Assembly (NCBI RefSeq): GCF_037975245.1
Contig: NC_092566.1
Coordinates: forward strand, 12,293,501 to 12,357,500
Reading direction: 5' to 3'
Length of the DNA stretch: 64,000 nt
DNA from: Apostichopus japonicus
Taxonomy: Eukaryota; Echinodermata; Holothuroidea; Aspidochirotida; Stichopodidae
Below are positions 40,766 to 51,639 of this stretch, in pieces. Each line of letters begins with the position of its first letter. The first letter of the stretch is position 1. Below the pieces are notes generated by a model, which saw nothing but the letters and a program-made list of their open reading frames with translations, was not told where the DNA came from and did not search any database. A program made the translations under genes and the position numbers.

Positions 40766-41595
40766 GTAAGTACTTATTTTCTTAATCTTGTATTTCTCTT
40801 CAAAAAGAAACTGTACGAAAAGGAATTATTTTCACATTTTGTAATTGCAACACAACATACAAAGAATCACATCTTTTGTGCACTTCATATAAGTACAAAA
40901 GTATGTAATTAGCATGCAAACCACCAATCAACAAAGAAATTGATTTTTAAATGTCCAGATGAAATTTATAGTAAAATTGAGCACGGTTACTCATATGGAT
41001 TCCTTGCGGAACTCGGCACAAAACACCCCTTTACGCAGCAAATATCGCTACAAAATAAGCACATTTTGTGCTAACTCTTTTCATAACTTCTAAGTGTAGC
41101 ACGCAGAAAACTCTTTCTTATGTCATTTTGAAGAATATTGTGTCCTCTTTTCGATAATGTGTCGTTATTTATAATGCGTGTGAACTAAACCCCGTACTTT
41201 TTAATCTGAAAAAGTAAAAACCACTTGGGAAAGCAGTGAATGTCTTCAAATTGTCCCTATCTCTCAATGCTTACATTGTGCTTGCTGGGAGTGTGATTGC
41301 GTAACCAATTTCTTTCATATGCCAAAGAAAAGTTTGTAGACTCCTCTCTCTCTAGTGATATAAAATTTGACTTGATTGGTCAATATTAAGGCTCGTACTT
41401 TTCACCAGCAAATCAAAGCATTGTAAGAAATTTTGTGAAGTCCTCCTTTACACTTAGAATTACAGGGGGGTGGACATTTGAGATATAATCGACCGTAGTA
41501 CATTCATGGGGGCATACACTGCATTTACTGAGGCGAGAGGGGTTTCAAATTGCGTATTTAACATAGGGTAAATTTAAATTGCACTGAAATTGAGG

Positions 41596-42204
41596 CTTCA
41601 TTTTAGTTTATACCTAAAATTTGACGTATTGTTACATTAAAAGCAGTTTTCACATCCATCAAGGAATAAATACCATCATTAAAATTGTTTATTTATCATA
41701 AAAAAAGGGTTCCAGGTAAATTCTAACAGGTATCACAAAGAACAGACGTAAAAACTGATCAACTTTAATTTGGCGCCGACGAAAGTTTCCATTTGGTGCA
41801 TTCGTATTCTAGTGGTTATATCTATATGTCGTCGTATGATATCATATAACGGCCATAGATATTATTATTAATAGACCGATGGATTCTGAAACACGTTCAA
41901 ATGGATACGGATAAAATTTATGTTCACGTCAGACTGTTTTGTTTTAACGAAGTGATGAGTTTGAGGCATTTTCCGTAATATCATTATTTTTACATATTAA
42001 AAAGGGCGAAGATGAGTAGGAAAATTTACCAGCCCTACAGACAGTGTTTCCGCTATGACGCGATTTTGACGCAATGGCTTGCCGATTTGACGCACTGGCG
42101 TTCAGAGAGAGAGAAAAAAAATGAGGGTTTCATTTTCTCCTGAATTTTATACAGTGTAAAAAAAAAAAAAAACGTTCAAAACTTCAACTTGAAGTGAAGA
42201 AATT
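41596..42204 (-). repeat. Right arm of a ~0.6-kb inverted repeat
   Basis: Inverted partner of 35,991-36,627. The two arms enclose about 5.0 kb (36,628-41,595) that contains the SAMD3-like exon remnants. This could be one large long-TIR transposon of 6.2 kb or two independent copies of a short element in opposite orientation. The sequence alone does not decide. Confidence 0.9.
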
Positions 42205-42431
42205 ATTACTGTAAATTGTTTCCAATTTATCGTCAGAAATGTTAATGCGATCATTAACTTTACCGTAGCTATTTTTTTCTATACTGTCACACAGATTTAG
42301 CTCGATGGTTGTAAAGCTAAATCATATAACGTAACGTGCACATGCACTGATGCATTGACTACACTACGATGGTTCGCACTACCAGTGTACTAAATATAAT
42401 ATCTGTGAGCCTACCTTATATAACGTTGCAA

Positions 42432-43841
42432 CAGGGTCAGAAATAAGCGAGGGCGACGGGCGATTCGCCCCAGCAAGTGCTAAAGAAGCCCTCCGAAAGC
42501 ACAATTGCGAGGGCGAAAAGAAAAGAGAAATATAAGAAATCGCCCTCGTAATATCAGGTGTCTGTGTAAATTTAATTGAGTGACATGCTTTTGCTTTAGC
42601 TAGGGTTTGTAGTAGCAGCGCGAATTGCACAAACAGTTCTCACAATCCTGCATCAAATTTGAAGCAGTGCGGGATAGAGGGTCGCACACTGCCGCGCTGC
42701 TGCTGCGCATCACCGGGAACTTCCCGTACAGTCACTGGCAAATTACGGCTTCCACTAAGCAATTTCAGTACAAGCGACAATAACCTAACTAAAATCCCGA
42801 CAAATCTCCGACCACATGGTAGCCTAACTTCACACTAAGTCAACATGGAACTCTAACCTAGCCATCTGTTTATTTGCTCAAGTAATTGTGTCGCCAATAA
42901 AAATAAAAGTATCCAAGAAAAACTGCAATCTTCGACAACATGTTAGCCTAACAACCACACTAAGTCAATGGGAAATGTAGCCTAACCATAGGTTTGCAAA
43001 AAAAATAATAACAATACTTTGCGTAGCTTTGTTTACATACTTTCTTTGCTGCTATCGTCGCGCGCATGGTAGCCGAACACCAAACGTAGTCAACAGGAAA
43101 ATCTAGCCTAAGCATCTCTTTATTTGCTGAAATTGTGACGCAGTTAGCTAAACCTAAAATATCCATGAAATACTGCAACCTTCGACCACATGTTAGCCTA
43201 AAAACCACACTAAGTAACAACCACACTAACAACCACACAATGGGAAATGTAGCCTAACCATCGGTTTGCAAAAAAAGAAAATAATGCATAGCTTTGTTTA
43301 CAACTTTCAATTTGCTGGAAATCGGCAGTTGTTTGGAAGGTATGTGCTATGTCTTAAAGAGGGAATGTTGTATTTTGCATACACCGTTGCTGTGGCGATG
43401 GATTGAAGGTTTTAACTTTGATTACTTTTCAGTGGTAATATGGTTTCGTAATTGGTGGTGAGTGATTTTATCCACACACGAAAAAATACATGAATAAAGG
43501 AAAGGGTACCTTCAGTGGAAGTAAACTAAAACCTGTGTTTTCTATTTCAGTTGATGTGTATTGGTTTTTCGTCACATGTTCGGTGGATTGACGTTATTTG
43601 CTAAACGTTATTTGCTAAACTTTCAATGAAATTGCTATACCGTCGCAGCTAACTAGGAAGAGGGTAATTGTGCAATTGATCCTGATGAATGCTTACAACC
43701 TTTTCCGTAAACAGCATATTGAACTTTGGAAAAGCACCCCTTTAAACCTTAAAAAAGCCCTCGTAAATACATTAAGGGGGCGTTTTTAACTTTTCATTTT
43801 CCAAACTAGCCCCCAAAAGCCAAATCTTAATTCCTACCCTG
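42432..43841. mobile_element. Non-autonomous hAT-type element, 1,410 bp
   Basis: The ends are CAGGGTCAGAAATAAG and the complement of CAGGGTAGGAATTAAG, typical of hAT termini. Flanks are CGTTGCAA (42,424-42,431) and CATTGCAA (43,842-43,849), an 8-bp duplication with one G-to-A change at a CpG. Eight bases and CAGGG ends together fit hAT. No transposase frame is present. The interior carries about four copies of a ~125-bp imperfect tandem repeat. Confidence 0.82.
42805..43320 (+). repeat. ~125-bp imperfect tandem repeat, four copies
   Basis: The marker CATGGTAGCC or CATGTTAGCC followed by an ACACTAAGT-like motif recurs at about 42,811, 42,935, 43,061 and 43,186. TTTGCAAAAAA and TAGCTTTGTTTAC recur between them at the same spacing in alternate copies. 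It lies wholly inside the hAT-type element. Confidence 0.7.
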
Positions 43842-43995
43842 CATTGCAAGTAGTGCACTATATGAGCCAAATTTAGCTTGTAAAAAAAAGCGTAATATGC
43901 AACGAACTAATTTATGATTATTTAGCATTCATTGTTTAAATAAAGCTCAGGGTTCCATGCCTCAACCTTAAATCAGATTGGCTGATGTTTAGTAC

Positions 43996-44685
43996 ACTGG
44001 GGCGTAGCCAGTATGTAGCACTGTAGGCCCGTGCCTACACTTTTTTCAGCCAAGCTATCTTTTTTTTTAAAAACACCCATAATTCAATGAATTATGGGAT
44101 GAGTGAGTTTTAGAGTCTAAACAGGAAAACCTATTGAATTGAACGTAGCAAAAATATGGCTAAATTAGGTGACCTATTCTTCTGTAGTCATCTAGGCTGT
44201 CATTTTTATCGCGTGCCGTTTCAATCAACACTCTACCCGCCGAAAAAGACTAGGATCCAATCTTGTCAGTTTTTTAACATCTAGTTAAGAACCTGTTTAC
44301 GCAGATAAAATTCAATTGAGAAACATTCCACAGTCAAATAAGCCTATCGTTGATTAACAGACTTTATAGAGCTGCAGCACTTTGTTGCCTGTTGCTACTG
44401 GCTTACTCTGTACATGTACCTTGCTAATTTTAAATACATTATGTAGTATTGAATTACGTACTATTTTAACTCGTTTGTTTTTTGTGTTTAAAAGTGACAT
44501 TGAATGAGGTGTCTCAAGTTACCAAGAGGCCAGGGAACCAGAATGAACACTTGAGAAGGGCCGTTTCCGGCCATCTGGGGGGTTTGTAAAACCAAAAATT
44601 TTCTTGTACGCTCCGCGCCAACCGATGGTGGCGCTCCGCTCAGATAGTCCTGCCTACAACTTTGAAAATCCTTGCTATACCCCTG
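43996..44685. mobile_element. GTAC-flanked non-autonomous transposon, ~690 bp
   Basis: It starts ACTGGGGCGTAGCCAG and ends with the complement of CAGGGGTATAGCAAG, diverged inverted termini. GTAC lies immediately outside both ends (43,992-43,995 and 44,686-44,689). Its right 130 bp match the right end of the element in the satellite (29,665-29,810). It therefore belongs to the same family, and both copies sit at GTAC. No coding sequence. Confidence 0.62.
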
Positions 44686-44689
44686 GTAC

Positions 44690-45050
44690 TAATACTGTTG
44701 GCAAAATGTAACATCGTGAAGAGTCACGAAAACAGATAGTGTTTTTGTGTTCAATAAAATAATTTGCCCGGAATTTTACCCCTCCCCTTAGACCCCTCCC
44801 CCAGAATGGTGGTGAGTCAAATATTCAGATATTATAGCCATTTTGACTCAATGGGAATTTTTTTAGAGGAAACACTGCCTACAGACCTTATGGAGAAAAG
44901 TACATGCCAAATGACCAAATTACAGAACATCAAACGCAATGTGTTTAACATATGTAACACCAGGTACTAATATAGATGCATCCAAATAAGATGACTACAT
45001 GGCTCTTTAATCCAGTAATTGGGGATTTATTCAACTTTGTTTTCCTTTGA
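44690..45050. other. Non-coding spacer
   Basis: No gene or repeat recognised apart from a TTGCCCGGAATTTTACCCC stretch at 44,763 that resembles transposon-derived sequence elsewhere in the window. Confidence 0.45.
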
Positions 45051-46553
45051 AAAAGTGTATGTGAACTTGTAAATTTGTTTTCATTGGAAATATTGTTGCA
45101 GTTTCACGATAGATTACCATTTGACCTATTTATAGTCCCAAAACTGACCAAAGTCGTGAGTGTAACTATACAGCTACCGCTGTTTATGTTTATAGCACTC
45201 TAAGACAATATGCATGTTTCGATCTAGTAAATTGATGAAAGAGGGCTAGTTTTAACGTCAAATCATTTGATCAGTAATTCAGAAAAAGGGTTTGTGCCCC
45301 TGAAATTTTGTTTTTTTTCTCCAAATATTATTAGTTTGTGGGAATTGTGTGCCATTCGACCTAATGACAGGCTAAAAACCGACCCTGTTCTGGGTGGTAC
45401 ATACGAGCACCCTTTCATTTGTAACGTTAAGCCAATCAGTACATGCGTGTCAAGTTTGGAACAGTTCACGAAAAGGACGATAACTTTTCAAATTATGGTT
45501 TAAAAGTTTTCAAATCGACATAATTTTAAAGGATAAAGATATTTGTACTGGTAATATCGTTCATATGGAAAAGTATGCTTAAAGGACATTGTTACAAGTG
45601 TTTTTCATTGGCAGCTTCAAACTTGTACAGCCGACCAAAGTGCAAACATAAAATTCATTACTGTACGTGCAAGTTAGAGGAGTTTGTCCAGTTTTAGAAT
45701 AAGTCTAATTTCTTCCTGAAAATGGAGAGTTTCTTGTGAATAATTTACCAATTTTAATCCTTCAACTATCAGAACGTGGATGTTTACATTGTTCAAAATT
45801 AATGATGATATACTTTACATTGGGTTGCAGTCATATATTTGCCTTGCTTTGAGAAAAAATAATCAACCAAAATTGTAAATCAGAGTGTATTTCTTCTTGA
45901 AAATGTCTTGTCTGTCTCATATTGGCCACTTGTGAATATTTGATTTGATTTGGTATCAATGACAGGGCTGAAACTACACCACCTCATATGTAACAGAATG
46001 ACTTATACAACTATACACACCACAGTAATAGTAAATGTATAATATTTTGCCAATTTCTTAATCAAGAAATGGACTAAAATGCTTGAAAAATTGGATATGA
46101 TCTTACTGATATGTAATCTTTGATAAATAAACAGAAACATATGGTTTATGTCTGAAAATTAACAAAATTATACCATAAAATTGAGATAATTGAGTATTGT
46201 AGTGTGCACGGTACACAAACCTTACATAGTTTCTGAAGGCTACAGTTTTGTATTTTAAGTACTTTCTCATAAACAGTTTCATAAACATTCCAGAAACTAT
46301 AAATGTGAGCTTGGATATATATCTAGAGAGCAAAATGAAACCTGTCTTGTTAATTTGATATCATTTTGGGTGGTTTAAATTACTGAAACTACCCCCTTAA
46401 AAAGAGTACCACACTCTGTGCTGCTAGGATATGTTAAAGTTCTACAAATAGTACCAAAGTATCAGCATTAACACCAGCTCTAGATCGAGCGATGTAAATG
46501 GGTTGAATTTAACGTAAAATCGCTTTAGCAATAGATTAAAATAGTGCATGTTA

Positions 46554-47755
46554 AAGCCCAGTCACATCTCACCGGATTGCAATAACGGAGAGGGAACGAA
46601 GACAAAAAATGGCACTCCGTTGATGTACGTTATTATCCGTTTAGTATGCGGTTCTCCTCCGTCCGTCTACGTTTCATTACCGGGAGGGTCCGGTTTGTCC
46701 GGTGTCGATTTTGAACATGCATAAAACTTGGAACGGACATCCACCGAAAAATGTCTCCGTTATTTATTCGTTATTAATCCGTTAAGCTTCCGTTTTATCA
46801 GTTTCTCGTGCGTTTTGTTCGTTCTGTATGCGTTTGGCATACTGTATTTCTCCGTTCGTCTCTGGTTATTGCTATTGCTCACCGGATCATTAACGGACAA
46901 AGAACGGATGAAACGTAGAAGTACAGTACCTATACCGTATATTCGACGGACGCTAACGTAGAAATAACGGAAGTGCAAAGGAATAGAACTGACAATGAAC
47001 GGATAGGTAACGGACGTTACACGGAAGAAACGGAAGAACTCAGGCCAGGAAAGTATAACAGACGGACATAGAACGGAGATGCAGCGTACCTCCACCTTGT
47101 CCACTCCAAGCGTCCCACGCCTCATTCTGCTCCTATAACCTCTACCGTCAACACCTACATCATGGACCCTTCAGAAAGATTCAAGCTTCAGAACACACTG
47201 TCAGCTTTAAAAGCACAGATGCTTATCACTGAAGCCAACATCAAGACCAATGAATAAGTCAAGAAGAGAAGGAAGAGACGTGCTCGGCTTAAATGCTGGT
47301 CTAGGGCCTTGCTAGGTTCACAGAGAAGACGGCAGTTTAGTCTTTATGACCAACTAATGCAGGAGCTGCGAATGGAAGACCAAAATCTTTCATCAACTTA
47401 ATTTTGAGGCACTCCGGAGGCCCAGGTTTTAGACCGTTTCTTCTCCGTTGCTAGTCCGGTATGTCTGTTACTTTTCCGGTACTCCTACGTTTTGTATGTT
47501 CTTTATCCGTTAATTGTCCGTTGTAAATTCGTTACTATCCGTTGGTGTTCGTTAGTTCGTTCATTGTTATTCCGTTGTTCGTCCGTTGCTGTCCGTCCCT
47601 CGTATGTTTGTAATCCGTTTTCACCGTTGAACGTCCGGTACGTTGCAAACCCCAGATGCATGCGCGACAACTTTTACCAACGGAAATAACCGGATGACTG
47701 TTTTTCGCGCGTACTCTTATCCGTTCGTGCAATCCGGTGAGATGTGACTGGGCCT
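46554..47755 (+). mobile_element. PIF/Harbinger-type derivative, 1,202 bp
   Basis: Terminal inverted repeats of at least 27 bp share GCCCAGTCACATCTCACCGG, followed by ATTGCA. TTA flanks both sides (46,551-46,553 and 47,756-47,758), the TWA duplication of PIF/Harbinger. A neighbouring copy of the host 235-bp repeat keeps the uninterrupted site (GCATGTTAG near 47,986-47,994), which confirms the borders. The interior is rich in CCGTT/AACGG motifs. It retains a fragment of the transposase N-terminal region, so it is an internally deleted derivative. Confidence 0.88.
47162..47401 (+). pseudogene. Harbinger transposase N-terminal fragment
   Basis: ATG at 47,162 opens a frame MDPSERFKLQ that hits TAA at 47,255. 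It continues in the same frame as VKKRRKRR ... SLYDQLMQELRMEDQN to a second TAA at 47,399. A basic stretch followed by a Y-x-x-L-x-x-E-L-R-x-E-D motif is what HARBI1-like transposases carry ahead of the DDE domain. The DDE domain itself is absent. The in-frame stop and the lack of a catalytic core make it non-functional. Confidence 0.65.
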
Positions 47756-48179
47756 TTAGCTAGAATTTTTTTTTTTTCTTTCTAAAACTTGCAGGTTTGT
47801 GACAATTATTTCCCATTGTACCTAATTACAGCACAAAAACTGACCAAAGTCTTGATTGTGCCTAGGGAGCTATACTGGCATACGTAGATAGTACTATCAC
47901 AGTCACAGCATAAGCACATGTAGATCGAGCGATAGAATTGGGTTGAATTTAACGTAAAATCGCTTTATCAGTAGATTTAAATAGTGCATGTTAGTTAAAA
48001 ATTTTGTTTTCTATCTAAAAATTCCTCAGTTTGTGTCTATTGTTCCCCATTGGACCTAAATACAGCACGAAAACTGATCAAAATCTTTTACTGTGGCTTT
48101 GTGAGATACGTTGCACAGAAACACAGTTATGTAAGCACTAGAGAATCTTAAAAATACCTTAAAATTAAAGAATTACTGC

Positions 48180-49091
48180 TACAATATAAACAAAATCGGG
48201 CATCTAATAAAACAAGTATATAATGTGTAATGTTTCTGGGAATGTTACGTCCACCAAGATACGAAAATAAGACGTTAATCCTCCTTTTCGAACCGGTTGT
48301 TACCATCAGATTGGCCATTATCTTGATCGCATGTGAAATTATTATTGCAACTAAGTTTTTCGACCTAGGACTAGCCTGAGCCGTCTAGACAGTACTACCA
48401 ATATGAAGGTGAAATATCTTTGGTACTACTGCTAGTACTACTGACTAGGCTAGGCTACTTACAAATACAAGTTACAACAAGCTAACTGCTCAGCTCAGCC
48501 TAGGCTAACTCAAAACACTTTATGTAGGCCTATGCCTTCATGGCTGTGTTTGGGATCAGGAGTTATGACGAGGAGTATTATGAGGGACATGCCTTTGGCA
48601 GAGAGACTGTTTGGCTCTAGGCATAAGCCTAATTTAGAATATGCGAGTGTGACCACAACCTAGTATGTGGGTCATTACACGTCGAATCATCCAGGGGCTG
48701 TGGCTCGACTGTCTCTAAAAAAGGGAGAGAAAGCCAATCTATATAAAATAAAATACTGCATTATTTGATAGATCATTATACTAGAAACATCTGTATCTGT
48801 GTTCATTAACAAACAACTTGTACGGTACTTGAACCCGTACTCGTACTCCAGTCTGTAATTCGAGTACTGCCGGCGTGCATGCAAGTGGGCCAACAGTGGA
48901 CTTGCTCCACGTACCGACTAAGTTTTTACTCAATTTGTTTTAAGTTTGTACAAAATTTGCGAACATTAAAACACTAAATACAAGTTAATCCCATCATAAG
49001 ATGATGTGTTTTTGTTTCAGCTGTCACCTTGGCAATGTATTATATACTTACACTAACAAGTTTTATTTTTTATTTCAAAAAATATTACCAG
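48180..49091. other. Non-coding interval, no gene recognised
   Basis: AT-rich, several CTAGGCCTA-like short palindromic words at 48,440-48,540, no open frame of note. An acceptor-like TTTTGTTTCAG at 49,009-49,019 precedes the first recognised MULE exon. Confidence 0.45.
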
Positions 49092-49294
49092 AATATGTCT
49101 GTGTAAAAGTCACAAATTTTGAGAAACCACCATCACTGGATAATGAAGAACAATTAACTGCAACGATTCGCCTTCCATAGTCAACGAAGGAAGCTGTGTT
49201 GGACTGGAAATGCAACTTTGAATCTGAATCTCTCAACACGCTTCGTACATATAAAACATATCCTGAAACTGAAATGGAGAAGAATGTTTTTAAG
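49092..49294 (+). pseudogene. MULE-type transposase pseudogene, exon 1
   Basis: Acceptor ATATTACCAG precedes and donor AAG|GTACAA follows. The frame reads TNFEKPPSLDNEEQLTATIR, then, after a TAG in the position of one residue, STKEAVLDWKCNFESESLNT, then YKTYPETEMEKNVFK. The pattern (aromatic/acidic ... S-x-x-T ... R/K-T-Y-P-E ... N-x-F/Y-K) matches the N-terminal region preceding the zinc-binding CQH motif of animal MULE-like proteins. It ends in phase 0 and joins exon 2 in frame. Confidence 0.6.
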
Positions 49295-49399
49295 GTACAA
49301 ACATTTTCATACATAAAATATTTGCAGGATTTGCTGTGGTAATATTTTTTATAAAATATTTGCAGGATTGACACTGACAGTTTTCAATGATAAGTTACT

Positions 49400-49690
49400 G
49401 ATGACTTGACTTAGTTCCTTCTCTCCTTGTGAAGGATTGGGCCATTTATCAGTCTGCTCTATCCTATCCGGCCTCTTGCTCTCTGTTCTGCTTCTGTCCA
49501 ACTCTGTAGACTAAGATTGGATCTCCCGTTTCCACTGTTCTCCTCCAGGTCTCTTTCAGTCTTCTCCTTCTTAGCTTGCCATCTGGTGTCGATGTGAGTG
49601 CAATCTTGGCATTGTCATTTCTGTTTATTCTCAAAACATGGCCCAACCATTTTCATCTCCATCTTTTGCTCAATGCCTCTATATTAGCTT
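49400..49690 (-). mobile_element. LINE ORF2 C-terminal fragment
   Basis: The minus strand reads KWLGHVLRINRNDNAKIALT, then RRLKETWRRTVE. After a frameshift it continues SWTEAEQRARGRIG and GPILHKERRN. GHV-x-R followed by a basic R-P-like stretch with TWRRTVE and a W-x-E-A-E-x-x-A-x-x-R block is the conserved tail of non-LTR retrotransposon ORF2 proteins. Several stops and the frameshift mark it as dead. It lies in the first recognised intron of the MULE pseudogene, on the opposite strand. Confidence 0.7.
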
Positions 49691-50393
49691 TCTCTCTTAT
49701 CCTTCATTAGATATTCTTGTTGGCCAATGTATTTTTAATATTCGCTTAAGGCCTTTATGAAGAAAGACATCAAGCTTACTCTCATCATTTACTGATGTGG
49801 AAATTACTGATGGGGCAAGTCCAACCCCCCCCCCCCAGTTTGGCCACCCTACCAATATTTCTAAAGTATATTTGTGTCCTGACCTTTTGTGCTAAAAGTT
49901 TGACATCAACCCCCTCCCTCACCCTCCTAAGTTTTGGTCCCTCCCGTTCATTTTTGGTACTGCCACTGCTAGAGAAAGTGTATTTATAATGCTTATATGC
50001 TGACAAACAAAATATTTCCATGTACAGTAGTTATGAGTTATAAAATTTCATGCAAAATTTGCTTACCTATCGTTGTGATTTTCTGGATTTTACATTTAAT
50101 GTAATCATCCTATTAATATCATACCATGAGACTTATTTTAGCCTTATCATGCAAAGGAAAATCAAAACATACCAAGAATCCCTTTTTGTGAGAAAGTGAC
50201 ATGATATACCAGTAACCAAGCAAAGACTGATGAGTAGGCTACACAAGATCAAACAGCCCATGAAACTTAGTATACACCATTGGAACAATGTACAACTTGA
50301 AAATTGTATTGGTGTACAAAATTCATATGTACAGGATTTTGTTAGTATATTAAATTCTTGTTACTGTACAATTATTTTATGCTATATTTACAG

Positions 50394-50520
50394 AGAGTTT
50401 ATCGTTGTCAACATAAAACCGACCCGAAATTAGTAACTGCAGACAAGCGACATTGCTCAAAGAACACCAATTGCCTGGACAGATGACAGCTATAGTGAAG
50501 AAACTTGTACGATATTCGAG
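50394..50520 (+). pseudogene. MULE-type transposase pseudogene, exon 2 (zinc-binding)
   Basis: Acceptor ATATTTACAG precedes. The frame reads RVYRCQHKTDPKLVTADK, then RHCSKNTNC, giving the C-x-H ... C-x-x-x-x-x-C arrangement of the FLYWCH/FAR1-like zinc region. A one-base shift after NTNC moves the rest to PGQMTAIVKKLVRYSR, which ends at donor GTTAGT with phase 2. The phases on both sides agree with exons 1 and 3, which supports the exon model despite the frameshift. Confidence 0.65.
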
Positions 50521-50535
50521 GTTAGTATGACATCA

Positions 50536-50622
50536 AACTACAGCCTATGATCCTGGGTATGACTAACTACAGCCTATGATCCTGGGTATGACTAACTACA
50601 GCCTATGATCCTGGGTTGGATA
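50536..50622 (+). repeat. 29-bp tandem repeat, three copies
   Basis: A unit containing AACTACAGCCTATGATCCTG is present three times with almost no differences, starting 16 bp after the exon 2 donor. Confidence 0.9.
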
Positions 50623-50634
50623 TGATGTTAAACC

Positions 50635-51050
50635 ACAGCCTTGGGGCGAGTAGTGCCCTTGGGGCTAGTAGTGCCCTTAGGTGTGTAGTGCCCTGTGGCG
50701 AGTAGTGTCATTGTGGCGAGTAGTGCCCTCAGGTCGAGTAGTGCCTCAGGGCATGTGGCATTGTGGTGACCCTGTAGTGAGTACTGGTAGTGCACTAGGG
50801 GGAGTAGTAACCCATGGTGGGTAGTGCCCTCACAGTTGGTAGTGCCCCTGTGGAGAGTAGTTCCCTGTGGCAAGTAGTTCCCCCAGGACAAGTAGTGCCC
50901 ACATGGCGAGTAGTGCCCCCATGGCGAGTAGTGCCCCCATGGGGAGTAGTGCCCCTGGGGCGAGTAGTGCCCAGGGTGAGTACTGAGTAGTGCCCCATGG
51001 TTGAGTAATGCCCATGGGGTGAGTGGTGCCCCTGGACGAGTACTTTATAT
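50635..51050 (+). repeat. ~18-bp minisatellite (GAGTAGTGCCC)
   Basis: About twenty degenerate copies of an 18-20-bp unit with the core GGCGAGTAGTGCCC fill the intron between exons 2 and 3. The central copies (50,890-50,970) are the most regular. Open frames on the minus strand across it (M-G-A-L-L-A repeats) are by-products of the repeat. Confidence 0.92.
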
Positions 51051-51102
51051 AGTGCTTTAATGGACAATTTTATGAATATTTATTTGATTTGTTATTTTAC
51101 AG

Positions 51103-51211
51103 GAGTACAGATGAATACACTTATTCTATTTGCGATAGCGTTCTAGGAGGGAAAAAAGTTACTGCCTGCCTACCCAAATCCGAAATATTAACTCTGATTC
51201 CTACTTTAACT
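51103..51211 (+). pseudogene. MULE-type transposase pseudogene, exon 3
   Basis: Acceptor TTGTTATTTTACAG precedes. Joined in phase 2 to exon 2 it reads R-STDEYTYSICDSVLGGKK and then CLPKSEILTLIPTLT before TGA at 51,212. The RSTD start matches the segment that follows the zinc region in this family. Beyond that the similarity fades, and the 3-prime border is uncertain. Confidence 0.4.
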
Positions 51212-51639
51212 TGATAAGAAAAACTTCAGTTGAGCTCATACTTGTATTTAGCATAACTTGAATCTAGAGGCAAACTTTGATTGGGCTTATCCTTTAATGT
51301 GCGGAATTTTGATACCTATTGTTTTTGTTTTGGTTATATTGAATGGATGCATGTCCTCAACCTTGTGGTACAGTACCTACTCTCCAGTGTATATAATTCC
51401 AGAACAAGTTGTTATTATATTAACGACTACATCATACAAACTTGTACAGACAACAAATCACTGTGCAAATTGGAATAATTTCTTTTACTGATTTATAAGT
51501 GTCATCAGAGGAGACCCACTTGTGGAGCAGATGTGATCCCATGTAATGACAATTGTGTGTGTGTCTGTCTGTCAGATTGTTGTTGATGTTACTGATGAGA
51601 TTTTACCTATCAAATTAATTTTATTTCTAAATTTTATAG

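Larger units (their letters stand above)
45050..48180 (+). repeat. Diverged ~235-bp tandem repeat, interrupted
   Basis: The landmark CCATT-x-GACCTA followed by AAAACTGACC occurs at 45,119 and 45,354 (235 bp apart), and again at 47,815 and 48,049 (234 bp apart). TAGATCGAGCGAT occurs at 46,481 and 47,921. That spacing is 1,440 bp, which is 235 after removing the 1,205 bp added by the Harbinger insertion. Middle copies (45,600-46,380) are too diverged to align by eye. The unit also contains GGGTTGAATTTAACGTAAAATCGC. No coding. Confidence 0.7.

Noticed and set aside
46760-47125. 121-codon minus-strand open frame inside the Harbinger derivative
   Set aside because: It is composed of the CCGTT/AACGG sub-terminal repeats and resembles no protein. 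The real transposase remnant is on the plus strand at 47,162-47,401.
50628-51067. Overlapping minus-strand open frames rich in GALLA/GTTRH
   Set aside because: They are products of the 18-bp minisatellite.
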